Source: Pararhizobium capsulatum DSM 1112 (lineage in GTDB: Bacteria; Pseudomonadota; Alphaproteobacteria; Rhizobiales; Rhizobiaceae). Taken from it: a stretch of 64,000 bases of DNA. Location of the stretch: positions 1,199,001 to 1,263,000 of the forward strand of contig NZ_JAUSVF010000001.1 in assembly GCF_030814475.1 (NCBI RefSeq). The letters run 5' to 3'. A program made the translations under genes and the position numbers. A model generated the notes under the pieces. The model was not told the DNA's origin. It ran no database searches and saw only the letters and a program-made list of their open reading frames with translations. Numbering within the stretch: the stretch's first letter is position 1; each line of letters starts with the position of its first letter. This document shows, piece by piece, positions 50,882 to 59,629 of this stretch.

Positions 50882-52174
50882 ATGTTTGAACGGCTTTTCA
50901 AGCTGAGTGAGCACGGAACGTCTGTCCGCACCGAAGTGATTGCGGGCGTCACGACGTTTCTCACGATGTCCTATATCATCTTCGTCAACCCTGACATCCT
51001 GTCGACAACGGGCATGGATCGGGATGCGATCTTCGTTGCAACCTGTCTGGCTGCGGCACTCGGCACGCTGATCATGGCGCTCGTCGCCAACTGGCCGATC
51101 GGCATGGCCCCGGGCATGGGCCTCAACGCCTTCTTCGCCTTCACCGTCGTCGCGGCGCTGGGCTTTACCTGGCAGCAGGCGCTGGGCGCGGTGTTCATTT
51201 CCGGCGTCATCTTCCTGATCCTGACGGTGACCGGCGTGCGAAGCTGGCTGATCGCCGGCATCCCCCATTCATTGAGAAGCGCCATCGCCGCCGGTATCGG
51301 GCTTTTCCTCGGCATCATCGCCTTGAAGAATGCCGGCATCGTCGTCGACAATCCGGCAACGCTCGTCGGCTTGGGCGATCTGAAGCAGACCGGGCCGCTG
51401 CTGGCGATCTTCGGTTTCTTCGTCATCGCAGTGCTCGATGCGCTCAGGGTCAAGGGCGCAATCCTGATCGGCATTCTCGCCGTTACCGTACTGTCCTGGG
51501 TCACCGGCGTCAGCGAATTCCGCGGCGTCGTTTCCATGCCCCCGTCGATCCTGCCGACTTTCATGCAGCTCGACATCATGGGCGCGCTGCATGGCGGCCT
51601 CGTCCACGTCATCCTCGTCTTCGTCCTCGTCGAAGTGTTCGATGCGACCGGCACGCTGATCGGTGTCGCCAAGCGGGCGAACCTGATCGAAGATGGCAAG
51701 CCGAGCCGCCTCGGCCGCGCACTGCTCGCAGACAGCACCGCCATCGTTGCGGGTTCCCTGATGGGCACCAGCAGCACGACGGCCTACGTCGAAAGCGCGT
51801 CGGGCGTACAGGCCGGCGGCCGCACGGGCCTGACTGCTCTGATCATCGCGATCTTCTTCCTGGCCGCCCTGTTCATCTCGCCGCTTGCCACTTCGGTTCC
51901 GACCTATGCGACGGCGCCGGCGCTGCTCTACGTGGCTGGCCTGATGATGCGCGAACTGACGGAAATCGACTGGGACGACCTGACGGAGGCGGCACCGGCG
52001 GCGCTGACCGCGCTTGCCATGCCGTTCACCTACTCGATCGCCAACGGTCTTGCCTTCGGCTTCGTCAGCTATGTCGTCCTGAAGGTGTTCACCGGCCGCT
52101 GGAGCATCCTGCATCCGGCCACCCAGATCGTAGCGGCGCTGTTCGTCATCCGCTTCGCCTTCTTCGCGGGATAA
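50882..52174 (+). CDS. Purine base permease (AzgA / NCS2-type)
   Basis: A 430-residue membrane protein with about 12-14 helices. AzgA motifs: SEHGTSVRTEVIAGVTTFLTMSYIIFVNP, GMAPGMGLNAFFAFTVV, FVLVEVFDATGTLIGVAKRA (substrate-site Asp/Glu) and LMGTSSTTAYVESASGVQAGGRTGL. AzgA proteins import adenine, guanine or hypoxanthine with protons. ATG at 50882 follows GGGAGGG. It is next to the purine catabolic genes, which fits a supply role. Confidence 0.93.
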   Translation: MFERLFKLSEHGTSVRTEVIAGVTTFLTMSYIIFVNPDILSTTGMDRDAIFVATCLAAALGTLIMALVANWPIGMAPGMGLNAFFAFTVVAALGFTWQQALGAVFISGVIFLILTVTGVRSWLIAGIPHSLRSAIAAGIGLFLGIIALKNAGIVVDNPATLVGLGDLKQTGPLLAIFGFFVIAVLDALRVKGAILIGILAVTVLSWVTGVSEFRGVVSMPPSILPTFMQLDIMGALHGGLVHVILVFVLVEVFDATGTLIGVAKRANLIEDGKPSRLGRALLADSTAIVAGSLMGTSSTTAYVESASGVQAGGRTGLTALIIAIFFLAALFISPLATSVPTYATAPALLYVAGLMMRELTEIDWDDLTEAAPAALTALAMPFTYSIANGLAFGFVSYVVLKVFTGRWSILHPATQIVAALFVIRFAFFAG

Positions 52175-52185
52175 GAAAACCGCTC

Positions 52186-52224
52186 AAGCAAAAGGGCCGC
52201 GTCATCGACACGGCCCTTTTGCTT
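52186..52224. terminator. Bidirectional terminator between azgA-type gene and allA
   Basis: AAGCAAAAGGGCCG (52186-52199) and CGGCCCTTTTGCTT (52211-52224) are perfect 14-bp arms around an 11-base loop, with A/T-rich outer ends. A textbook intrinsic terminator just after the permease stop codon. Confidence 0.85.
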
Positions 52225-52245
52225 TGGGTTGATTTCGAGAGCATC

Positions 52246-52280
52246 GGCCCCGGCCCGGACATTCCGGGCCGGGGCCTTTT
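52246..52280. terminator. Second, GC-rich terminator hairpin
   Basis: GGCCCCGGCCCGGA (52246-52259) and TCCGGGCCGGGGCC (52263-52276) form a 14-bp perfect stem with a 3-base loop, followed by TTTT on the plus strand. It begins 8 bases beyond the allA stop on the minus strand. Two terminators back to back insulate convergent genes. Confidence 0.8.
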
Positions 52281-52284
52281 CCGT

Positions 52285-52770
52285 TCAGCGGACGAGGAAG
52301 GGCTGGTCGTAAAAATGCTCTTCCAGGTTCACGCCCTCACCGCCGCGATCGACGACGGCGAAATCGGAGATGCCATCGAGCGGCGTCAGGATGCCGTGCC
52401 AGACGTTGCGGCCAATATTGACGCCCTGGCCGGGGGCGGTGCGAAAGGCGATCGGCTCTGCTGGACCATCCGGCGTTTCCTCGGCGACGACGACGAGGAA
52501 CGGGTAGTCGGTGAGCGGAATGAAAGCCTGGCTGCCGAGCGGATGACGCTCGACCATGCCGAGCTTCAGCGGCAGCGGATAGGGCTCGCCGCGCAGCAGG
52601 CTGATCATCGGTCGCGCTTTCTCGCCCGCAGTCTCGATCTTGGCGAGATCGTGGTAACGCGTACATTTGCCGGCATTGATCGGGAAATTGGGCGCGCCAT
52701 CGGTCTCGATGACGTCGCCGAAGGGCGCGAATGCCTCGCGGGTCAGCGGTTGGATTTCGATCGTTTTCAT
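52285..52770 (-). CDS. allA: Ureidoglycolate lyase
   Basis: A 161-residue cupin-like enzyme that splits ureidoglycolate to glyoxylate and urea. Motifs: PLTREAFAPFGDVIETDG, MVERHPLGSQAFIPL, PFLVVVAEETPDGP, the catalytic-region VNIGRNVWHGILTPLD, and the tail DFAVVDRGGEGVNLEEHFYD. The second of two adjacent ATGs (52770) is used because GAGGAGG lies too near the first. It follows the allantoinase fusion gene by 120 bases on the same strand. Confidence 0.94.
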   Translation of the reverse strand: MKTIEIQPLTREAFAPFGDVIETDGAPNFPINAGKCTRYHDLAKIETAGEKARPMISLLRGEPYPLPLKLGMVERHPLGSQAFIPLTDYPFLVVVAEETPDGPAEPIAFRTAPGQGVNIGRNVWHGILTPLDGISDFAVVDRGGEGVNLEEHFYDQPFLVR

Positions 52771-52889
52771 CATGCCTCCTCAAGAATGAACGGGGTGAAA
52801 TCTGCAGTCCCCGCCTGGGCGACGGCTGCTTTGGAAACTGCGACCGGGAGAATGGCCGCGTGGGTCACCCTCCCGGTCCTGTCGGTGTC

Positions 52890-54308
52890 TCAGGCCGGCA
52901 ACATGTCGCAGAGGCGCAGAAGCGCGATCCGCTCGACCTGGCGGCAGGCCGTGTTGAACTCGGTCTGCCGGTCGTTGGCGACGCGGGTTTCGAACGCGGC
53001 AAGGATCTCGTCCTTGCTGCGCCCCTTGACCGCCATGATGAACGGGAAGCCGTATTTTTCGACATAGCTGCTGTTGAGCGTGGTGAAACGGGTCCGTTCC
53101 GCATCCGTCAGTGCATCAAGGCCGGCCGAGGCCTGTTCGCTGGTCGAGCTTTCGGTCAGGCGCTTGGCCAAGGCGAGCTTGCCGGCAAGGTCCGGGTGGG
53201 CGTTAAGGACACCCAGTCGTTCCTTTTCCGTCGCGGTGCGAAAGACGGCGGTGAGCGCCGCATGCAGGCCGCCTGCCGTATCATTGGCCGGGCCAAGTTC
53301 TCCGGCATGGGCGCGGCGCGCGATCCAGTCAGAATGTTCGAACACGCCGCCGAACTGCGCGATGAATGCGTCTTGCGGCATGCCTGACGGCCGGCTTTCA
53401 TAGGTCCGGGGCGGATGGGTTTTCGCCCAGTGCTCGGCAATGTCGATGCGGCGGGCGAGCCAGACCTGGTCGTGGCTTTTCACGTAGTCGAGGAACCGGG
53501 CAAGCGCCATTGCGCGGCCCGGGCGCCCGACGAGACGGCAGTGCAGGCCGATATTCATCATCTTCGGCTGGCCGGAAGCACCCTCGGAATAGAGCACGTC
53601 GAAGGTATCCTTCAGGTAGTCGAAGAACTGCTGGCCGCTGTTGAAGCCCTGCGCCGTTGCAAAGCGCATGTCGTTGGTATCAAGCGTATAGGGGATGACA
53701 AGTTGCTGGCCGCCGGCATGGGCGTGCCAGTAGGGCAGGTCGTCGGCATAGCTGTCCGAGACATAGGCGAAGCCGCCTTCCTCGGCGATCAGATCGACGG
53801 TGTTTTCAGAGCAGCGGCCGGTATACCAGCCGCGCGGCCGTTCGCCGGTGACGGCGGTATGCAGGCGGATCGCCCCAGCGATCGCAGCACGTTCCGTGTC
53901 GCGGTCCATGTCCTTGTGCTCGATCCATTTGAGGCCGTGCGAGGCGATCTCCCAGCCGGCATCCTGCATCGCCGCGACCTGGGCCGGGGAGCGCTGCAGC
54001 GCTGTCGCAACACCATAGACGGTGACGGGGATATCGCGCTCGCTCAGCAGCCGGTGCAGACGCCAGAAGCCGGCGCGGGCGCCGTATTCGTAGATCGATT
54101 CCATGTTCCAGTGGCGCTGGCCGACCCAGGGCTGGGCGCCGACGATCTCGGACAGGAAACCTTCCGAGGCCGCGTCGCCATGCAGCACACAGTTTTCGCC
54201 ACCCTCCTCATAATTGACGACGATCTGCACGGCGATCCGCGCGCCGTTTGGCCAGGTGGCGTCGGGCGGGGTCGCGCCGTAGCCGTGCAAATCCCTGATA
54301 TATCTCAT
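52890..54308 (-). CDS. puuE: PuuE-type allantoinase fused to OHCU decarboxylase (UraD)
   Basis: A 472-residue bifunctional protein. Residues 1-300 are a polysaccharide-deacetylase-type allantoinase (MRYIRDLHGYGATPPDATWP, VNYEEGGENCVLHGD, WNMESIYEYGARAGFWRLH, WEIASHGLKWIEH). Residues about 310-472 are the 2-oxo-4-hydroxy-4-carboxy-5-ureidoimidazoline decarboxylase (FGGVFEHSDWIARRA, VLNAHPDLAGKLA, LTESSTSEQASAGLDAL, YVEKYGFPFIMAVKGRSK). The two consecutive steps, decarboxylation to allantoin and ring opening to allantoate, are thus on one chain. Divergent from uraH. Confidence 0.94.
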   Translation of the reverse strand: MRYIRDLHGYGATPPDATWPNGARIAVQIVVNYEEGGENCVLHGDAASEGFLSEIVGAQPWVGQRHWNMESIYEYGARAGFWRLHRLLSERDIPVTVYGVATALQRSPAQVAAMQDAGWEIASHGLKWIEHKDMDRDTERAAIAGAIRLHTAVTGERPRGWYTGRCSENTVDLIAEEGGFAYVSDSYADDLPYWHAHAGGQQLVIPYTLDTNDMRFATAQGFNSGQQFFDYLKDTFDVLYSEGASGQPKMMNIGLHCRLVGRPGRAMALARFLDYVKSHDQVWLARRIDIAEHWAKTHPPRTYESRPSGMPQDAFIAQFGGVFEHSDWIARRAHAGELGPANDTAGGLHAALTAVFRTATEKERLGVLNAHPDLAGKLALAKRLTESSTSEQASAGLDALTDAERTRFTTLNSSYVEKYGFPFIMAVKGRSKDEILAAFETRVANDRQTEFNTACRQVERIALLRLCDMLPA

Positions 54309-54466
54309 GAATGTTCCTCCAAATTGCTGATGTCGACTGAATGCTAACGCAGAAGCCGATGGCCCCATTCCTCCGAAAATTTTGAAAGTCTCGAAGAACA
54401 GGCTCGCTATTCAGGGGAAATGGCTTCGTCGATAGTCGGACAGCAATCGTTCGGGAGGTTTGTCCT
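54309..54466. promoter_or_regulatory. Divergent promoter region, puuE-uraD / uraH-xdhABC
   Basis: 158 bases containing the motif at 54375-54391. The site lies between the two start codons and could control both operons. Confidence 0.5.
54375..54391 (+). promoter_or_regulatory. Candidate purine-pathway operator, copy 2
   Basis: GAAAATTTTGAAAGTCT matches 50645-50661 at 16 of 17 positions. It contains the palindromic core AAAATTTT and sits in the middle of the divergent promoter region. Confidence 0.45.
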
Positions 54467-54832
54467 ATGAAGTCTCACTCTGGAAATGACGGTCGCCTGA
54501 CGACCCATGTGCTGGACACGGCCTTGGGCCGCCCCGCCGCCGGCCTGCGCATCGATCTCTACCGGATTGAAGGCGCCGACAGCCAGCATGTTCGGACCAC
54601 CGAGACCAATGACGACGGCCGCTGCGACCAGCCGCTCTTGAGCGGCGCCGACATGAAGGCCGGCGTCTACGAGCTGCGCTTCCACGCCGGCGCCTATCTG
54701 GCGAACGCCGGTTCCGGCCCGGCCTTTCTCGACCTCATCCCGATCCGTTTCGGCATTGCCGACGAGACGGCGCATTACCACGTGCCGCTGCTGGTTTCGC
54801 CCTACAGCTACTCGACCTACCGGGGGAGCTGA
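54467..54832 (+). CDS. uraH: 5-hydroxyisourate hydrolase
   Basis: A 121-residue transthyretin-like enzyme that hydrolyses 5-hydroxyisourate to OHCU. It begins with [23 protein letters not shown] (catalytic His) and ends in the diagnostic [11 protein letters not shown] tetrapeptide. [20 protein letters not shown] carries another active-site His. GGAGG precedes the ATG. It opens the uraH-xdhABC operon, 2 bases before xdhA. Confidence 0.96.
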   Translation: MKSHSGNDGRLTTHVLDTALGRPAAGLRIDLYRIEGADSQHVRTTETNDDGRCDQPLLSGADMKAGVYELRFHAGAYLANAGSGPAFLDLIPIRFGIADETAHYHVPLLVSPYSYSTYRGS

Positions 54833-54834
54833 GC

Positions 54835-56304
54835 ATGGCCACGCGCAACACAATCCGCTTTCTTCTGAACCACAAGCCGGTCGAACTTTCCGACGTCTCG
54901 CCGGTTCGCACCCTGCTCGATTTCCTGCGGCTGGAGCGCAATCTGCGCGGCACCAAGGAAGGCTGTGCGGAAGGCGACTGCGGTGCCTGCACGGTGCTGG
55001 TCGGGCGGCTTCTGAACGGCGTCCTGAAATATGAGAGCGTCAATGCCTGCATCCGATTCGTCGGTTCGCTGGATGGCTGTCATGTTGTGACGGTGGATGC
55101 TCTGGCCCTGCCGACCGGCCCGCTGCATCCCGTGCAACAGGCCATGGTCGACACGCACGCTTCGCAATGCGGCTTCTGCACGCCGGGCTTCGTCATGTCG
55201 CTCTACGGCCTCTGGATGGAAGATCCGAAACCTTCCATCACCGCGATCGAGAAGGCGCTGCAGGGCAATCTGTGTCGCTGCACCGGCTACGCGGCAATCA
55301 TCCGCGCGGCCGAAGCGGTGTCCACGATCGGCGATGCCAACCGCGATCCGCTCATTGCGGAGCGCGCGGCGATCACCGAAAAGCTTGAAGCGCTTCGCGA
55401 CGGCAGCCGCGTCGTCGTGGGCGAGGGCAAGGACCGGATCATCCTGCCTGCCTCCGTCAATGACCTCTCGGAAGTCTTTGCAGCAGAACCCTCGGCGCGG
55501 ATCGTCGCCGGCTCGACCGATGTCGGCCTGTGGGTGACGAAGTTCATGCGCGATATCGCGCCGGTCGTGCATATCGGCCACCTCGACGAATTGAGGGCGA
55601 TCACGACCGATGCCGATAGCATCACGCTCGGCGCCGGCGTCAGCTACACCGAGTCCTATACCGTCATCGTCAGGCACTTCCCGCAGCTTGCCGAACTCTG
55701 GGACCGTATCGGTGGCCAGCAGGTGCGCAACATGGGCACGGTCGGCGGCAACATCGCCAACGGCTCGCCGATCGGCGACACGCCGCCAGCCTTAATTGCG
55801 CTTGGCGCCAGCGTTTCGCTGCGCAAGGGTAGAGAGCGCCGCCGTGTGCCGCTTGAAAGCTTCTTCATCGACTATGGCAAGCAGGATCGCCAGCCCGGCG
55901 AGTTCGTCGAAGCGGTGCATATCCCGTTCCTGAACAAGGGCGAACAATTCGCGGTCTACAAGATCACCAAGCGCCTCGACGAGGACATCTCCGCCGTCTG
56001 CGGCGCATTCCGTGTGGCATTCGATGAGACCGGCAATGTCGCCAAGGCCGTCATCGCCTTCGGCGGCATGGCCGGAACGCCGAAGCGGGCGGCCAACGCC
56101 GAAGCTGCCCTTGTCGGCAAAGGCTGGAACGAAGCGTCCGTCGCGGCCGCGATGGAGGCCCTTGGCGCCGACTATACGCCGCTCACCGATTGGCGCGCCT
56201 CGGCCGATTATCGCCTGCTGGTCGCGAAAAATCTGCTGAAGCGCTTTCATCTGGAAATGCAGGGCACCGAGCCCGTGCGGCTTGACCGCAAGATCGCCGT
56301 GTGA
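54835..56304 (+). CDS. xdhA: Xanthine dehydrogenase small subunit (2Fe-2S and FAD)
   Basis: A 489-residue subunit. The first 2Fe-2S cluster is bound by cysteines in GCAEGDCGACTVLVG and the upstream-downstream partners; the second by QCGFCTPGFVMSLY and LCRCTGYAAI. The FAD domain has RIVAGSTDVGLWVTKF and MGTVGGNIANGSPIGDTPP. It passes electrons from the molybdenum subunit to NAD+. Separate XdhA and XdhB chains are the bacterial arrangement. Confidence 0.96.
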   Translation: MATRNTIRFLLNHKPVELSDVSPVRTLLDFLRLERNLRGTKEGCAEGDCGACTVLVGRLLNGVLKYESVNACIRFVGSLDGCHVVTVDALALPTGPLHPVQQAMVDTHASQCGFCTPGFVMSLYGLWMEDPKPSITAIEKALQGNLCRCTGYAAIIRAAEAVSTIGDANRDPLIAERAAITEKLEALRDGSRVVVGEGKDRIILPASVNDLSEVFAAEPSARIVAGSTDVGLWVTKFMRDIAPVVHIGHLDELRAITTDADSITLGAGVSYTESYTVIVRHFPQLAELWDRIGGQQVRNMGTVGGNIANGSPIGDTPPALIALGASVSLRKGRERRRVPLESFFIDYGKQDRQPGEFVEAVHIPFLNKGEQFAVYKITKRLDEDISAVCGAFRVAFDETGNVAKAVIAFGGMAGTPKRAANAEAALVGKGWNEASVAAAMEALGADYTPLTDWRASADYRLLVAKNLLKRFHLEMQGTEPVRLDRKIAV

Positions 56305-56314
56305 GGAGAACGCC

Positions 56315-58681
56315 ATGAATGTGATGCAGCCCATCGACCGCATCCGCGGCGCCGTCCACGACAAGGAACGGCATGAATCCGGACACAAGCACGTCACCGG
56401 AACCGCGGAATATATCGACGACATGCCGGAACCGGCAGGCACCCTGCATGCCTATCTCGGCCTGTCGCAACGGGCCCATGCCGAAATCCTGTCGATCGAT
56501 TTCGACGCGGTTGCCGCAAGCACCGGTGTCGTCGGCATCCTGACGGCTGTCGATATTCCCGGTGAAAACGATGTGAGCCAGGCGCACAAGCATGACGATC
56601 CGGTGTTTGCGACCGGCCTTGTCGAGTTTCATGGCCAGCCGATCTTCGCCGTCATCGCCGAGAGCCGCGAGGACGCGCGGCGCGCCGCCGCCAGGGTGAA
56701 GATTGACTACCGCGACCTGCCGCATGTGACCGATGTCATCGAGGCGACCGAAGCCAACTATCCCCTCGTCATCGATCCCTTGAAGCTCGAACGCGGCGAT
56801 ATCGCCGATGGTTTCGCCAGGGCAAGGCACATCCTAGAAGGCGAGATGCGAATCGGCGGGCAGGACCATTTCTATCTCGAAGGCCAGATTTCGCTCGCCA
56901 TTCCCGGCGAAGATGAAGAGGTGACGGTCTATGCCTCCACCCAGCATCCCAGCGAAACACAGCACATGGTCGGTCAGGTGCTCGGCGTGCCCTCCCATGC
57001 CGTGACCGTCAATGTGCGGCGCATGGGCGGGGCCTTTGGCGGTAAGGAGACGCAGGCGAACATTTTCGCGGCCGTCGCTGCCCTTGCAGCGAAAAAATAC
57101 GGCCGCGCGGTGAAAATCCGCCCGGACCGCGACGACGATATGACTGCCACCGGCAAGCGCCATGATTTTCATGTCGACTACAAGCTCGGCTTCGACGATG
57201 AGGGGCATATCGATGCTGTCGACGCAGTGTTTGCCGCGCGCTGCGGCTTTTCCGCCGACCTGTCCGGCCCGGTCACCGACCGCGCATTGTTCCATGCCGA
57301 TAACTGCTATTTCTACCCGAATGTTCGCCTGCGCTCGCGGCCGGTGAAGACCAACACCGTCTCCAACACCGCCTTCCGCGGTTTCGGCGGGCCGCAGGGC
57401 ATGGTCGGCGGTGAGCGCTTCATCGAGGACATCGCCTATACGCTCGGCAAGGACCCCCTGGAGATCCGCAAGCTGAATTTCTATGGCGGTGAGGGCCGGA
57501 ACCTGACGCCCTATCATCAGACGGTCGAGGACAACATCATCGGCCGCATCATCGAGGAGCTGGAGCAGTCGGCGGACTATGCGGCGCGGCGTGCCGACAT
57601 CGTCGCCTTCAACCGCAAGAGCAGCGTCATCCGCAAGGGCATCGCGCTGACGCCGGTGAAGTTCGGCATCTCCTTCACCAAGACGGAATACAATCAGGCC
57701 GGCGCGTTGGTGCATGTCTATGCCGATGGCTCGATCCAGCTGAACCACGGCGGAACCGAGATGGGGCAGGGGCTCTATACCAAGGTCGCGCAGGTGGTGG
57801 CAGACGAGTTCCAGGTCGATCTCGATCGCATCAGGGTCACGGCGACCTCGACCGGCAAGGTGCCGAACACATCTGCGACCGCGGCCTCCTCGGGTTCCGA
57901 CCTCAACGGCATGGCGGCGGCCGATGCGGCGCAGCAGATCAAGGCGCGGCTGGTCAAGTTCGCGGCCGAACGGTTCGGTGTTGCCGAAAGCGATGTTGCT
58001 TTCGAACCCAATGTCGTGCGCGCCGGGATCGAGCGCATTCCCTTCCCGGATTTCATCAAGGCTGCCTATGGCGCCCGCATCCAGCTTTCGGCGGCGGGTT
58101 TCTACAAGACTCCGAAGATCCACTGGAACCGTGCCGAAGGCCGTGGCCGACCATTCTTCTACTATGCCTATGGTGCATCGTGCTCCGAGGTCAGCGTCGA
58201 TACCCTGACCGGCGAATATCAGGTCGATCGCACCGATATCCTTCACGATGTCGGCCGCTCGCTCAATCCGGCTCTTGATATCGGCCAGGTCGAGGGCGCC
58301 TTCGTGCAGGGCATGGGTTGGTTGACAATGGAGGAGCTGTGGTGGGATGCGAAGGGGCGGCTGCGCACCCATGCGCCGTCGACATACAAAATCCCGCTTG
58401 CGTCGGACCGTCCGCGCATCTTCAATGTCCGCCTTGCCGACTGGTCGGTGAACCGCGAGGAGACGATCCGGCGGTCGAAGGCGGTCGGCGAGCCGCCCTT
58501 CATGCTCGGCATCTCCGTGCTTGAGGCGATCTCCATGGCGGCGGCGAGCGTTGCCGATTACCTGATACCGCCGCGCATCGATGCGCCGGCGACGCCGGAA
58601 CGGGTTCTGATGGCGGTCGAGCGCCTGCGCTGCCAAGGTATAGAGGATAACGATGCTGGCCTTCCGCGAAGACATTCGTGA
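56315..58681 (+). CDS. xdhB: Xanthine dehydrogenase molybdenum-binding subunit
   Basis: A 788-residue subunit that hydroxylates hypoxanthine and xanthine to urate. Molybdopterin-region motifs: VRRMGGAFGGKETQA, NTAFRGFGGPQGM, GGTEMGQGLYTKVAQ, TSATAASSGSDLNG and the catalytic Glu in SKAVGEPPFMLGISV. The start MNVMQPIDRIRGAVHDKERH is set by GAGGAG upstream. It overlaps xdhC by 29 bases. Confidence 0.96.
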   Translation: MNVMQPIDRIRGAVHDKERHESGHKHVTGTAEYIDDMPEPAGTLHAYLGLSQRAHAEILSIDFDAVAASTGVVGILTAVDIPGENDVSQAHKHDDPVFATGLVEFHGQPIFAVIAESREDARRAAARVKIDYRDLPHVTDVIEATEANYPLVIDPLKLERGDIADGFARARHILEGEMRIGGQDHFYLEGQISLAIPGEDEEVTVYASTQHPSETQHMVGQVLGVPSHAVTVNVRRMGGAFGGKETQANIFAAVAALAAKKYGRAVKIRPDRDDDMTATGKRHDFHVDYKLGFDDEGHIDAVDAVFAARCGFSADLSGPVTDRALFHADNCYFYPNVRLRSRPVKTNTVSNTAFRGFGGPQGMVGGERFIEDIAYTLGKDPLEIRKLNFYGGEGRNLTPYHQTVEDNIIGRIIEELEQSADYAARRADIVAFNRKSSVIRKGIALTPVKFGISFTKTEYNQAGALVHVYADGSIQLNHGGTEMGQGLYTKVAQVVADEFQVDLDRIRVTATSTGKVPNTSATAASSGSDLNGMAAADAAQQIKARLVKFAAERFGVAESDVAFEPNVVRAGIERIPFPDFIKAAYGARIQLSAAGFYKTPKIHWNRAEGRGRPFFYYAYGASCSEVSVDTLTGEYQVDRTDILHDVGRSLNPALDIGQVEGAFVQGMGWLTMEELWWDAKGRLRTHAPSTYKIPLASDRPRIFNVRLADWSVNREETIRRSKAVGEPPFMLGISVLEAISMAAASVADYLIPPRIDAPATPERVLMAVERLRCQGIEDNDAGLPRRHS

Positions 58682-59510
58682 CTTCCTGCGCGCCGAGCCT
58701 GACTGCATCCTCGTTACGTTGACGGGGGCGGCAGGCTCCACGCCGCGCGATACCGACGCTTGGATGCTGGTGTCGCGCGCGCGGCTGTTCGGCACGATCG
58801 GCGGCGGCCAGCTGGAATATATGGCCATCGACCAGGCCCGCCGCGCGCTTCGAACCGATAGTCTTGCGGCGGGGCTGGCCGTGCCGCTCGGGCCTGCCAT
58901 CGGCCAATGCTGCGGCGGTCATGTCGGCATCGCCTTTACCCGTATGGACAAGGATGTGGCCCTGCAGCTTGTGGCGCGCAGCGACGCCGAGATCGCCAGC
59001 CGGCCGCATGTCTATGTGTTTGGCGCAGGCCATGTCGGCCGCGTGCTGGCGGCAGCCCTTTCGCTTGCGCCGCTGCGGGTTATTCTGGTGGATACGCGCG
59101 AGGAAGAACTATCGGCCTGCCCGGTCGCGGGCATCGAGACCTGCCTCACGCCGATGCCGGAAGCGATCGTGCGCGATGCGCCGCCGGCAAGTGCCTTCGT
59201 GGTGCTGACCCATGATCATGCGCTCGATTTCCTGATCACCGCCGAAGTCCTGCAGCGCGAGGATGCCGCCTATGTCGGCATGATCGGTTCGAAGACCAAG
59301 CGCGCGACATTCCGCAACTGGCTGTCGCGGGAAGTCGCCCGGCCCGATCTCTTCGATCGCCTCATCTGCCCGATCGGCGGGACGACGGTGAAGGACAAAC
59401 GCCCGGCTGTCATCGCAACGCTTGCCGCCGCGGAAATCCTGACGGCGGCGCTCCTGCATAATTCCTTAAATCGAAATCGATTTAAGGATAAAATTATGCA
59501 GAAAATTTAA
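58653..59510 (+). CDS. xdhC: Xanthine dehydrogenase accessory protein
   Basis: A 285-residue chaperone that loads sulfurated molybdenum cofactor into XdhB. Motifs: LVTLTGAAGSTPRDTDAWMLV, GTIGGGQLEYMAIDQAR, the Rossmann-like VFGAGHVGRVLAAAL and VGMIGSKTKRATFRNWL, with GGTTVKDKRPAVIA. The last 17 or so residues (NSLNRNRFKDKIMQKI) are encoded by an AT-rich palindrome and look unlike the family, so the natural C terminus may have been replaced. Confidence 0.93.
   Translation: MLAFREDIRDFLRAEPDCILVTLTGAAGSTPRDTDAWMLVSRARLFGTIGGGQLEYMAIDQARRALRTDSLAAGLAVPLGPAIGQCCGGHVGIAFTRMDKDVALQLVARSDAEIASRPHVYVFGAGHVGRVLAAALSLAPLRVILVDTREEELSACPVAGIETCLTPMPEAIVRDAPPASAFVVLTHDHALDFLITAEVLQREDAAYVGMIGSKTKRATFRNWLSREVARPDLFDRLICPIGGTTVKDKRPAVIATLAAAEILTAALLHNSLNRNRFKDKIMQKI
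59454..59501. repeat. Long AT-rich interrupted palindrome at the xdhC 3' end
   Basis: Inner arms CCTTAAATCG and CGATTTAAGG (59464-59473, 59478-59487) surround AAAT. Outer arms CTGCATAATT and AATTATGCAG (59454-59463, 59492-59501) continue the symmetry, with ATAA inserted on one side. It ends inside the last codons of xdhC and could act as terminator, insertion scar or regulator site. Confidence 0.7.
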
Positions 59511-59629
59511 AGGGTTACAGCAGCCTTGGCGCGTCATATCTGACGCACGGCGCTGTAAGGCGGCCGCTCGCTAGGAAAGCTGAAAAACCGCGTGTCGAAG
59601 TGAAAGCCTGAACGGCTGGACCGCGCCCC

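Noticed and set aside
56834..58900. 688-residue minus-strand frame
   Set aside because: Antisense of xdhB; long only because of high GC and codon bias.
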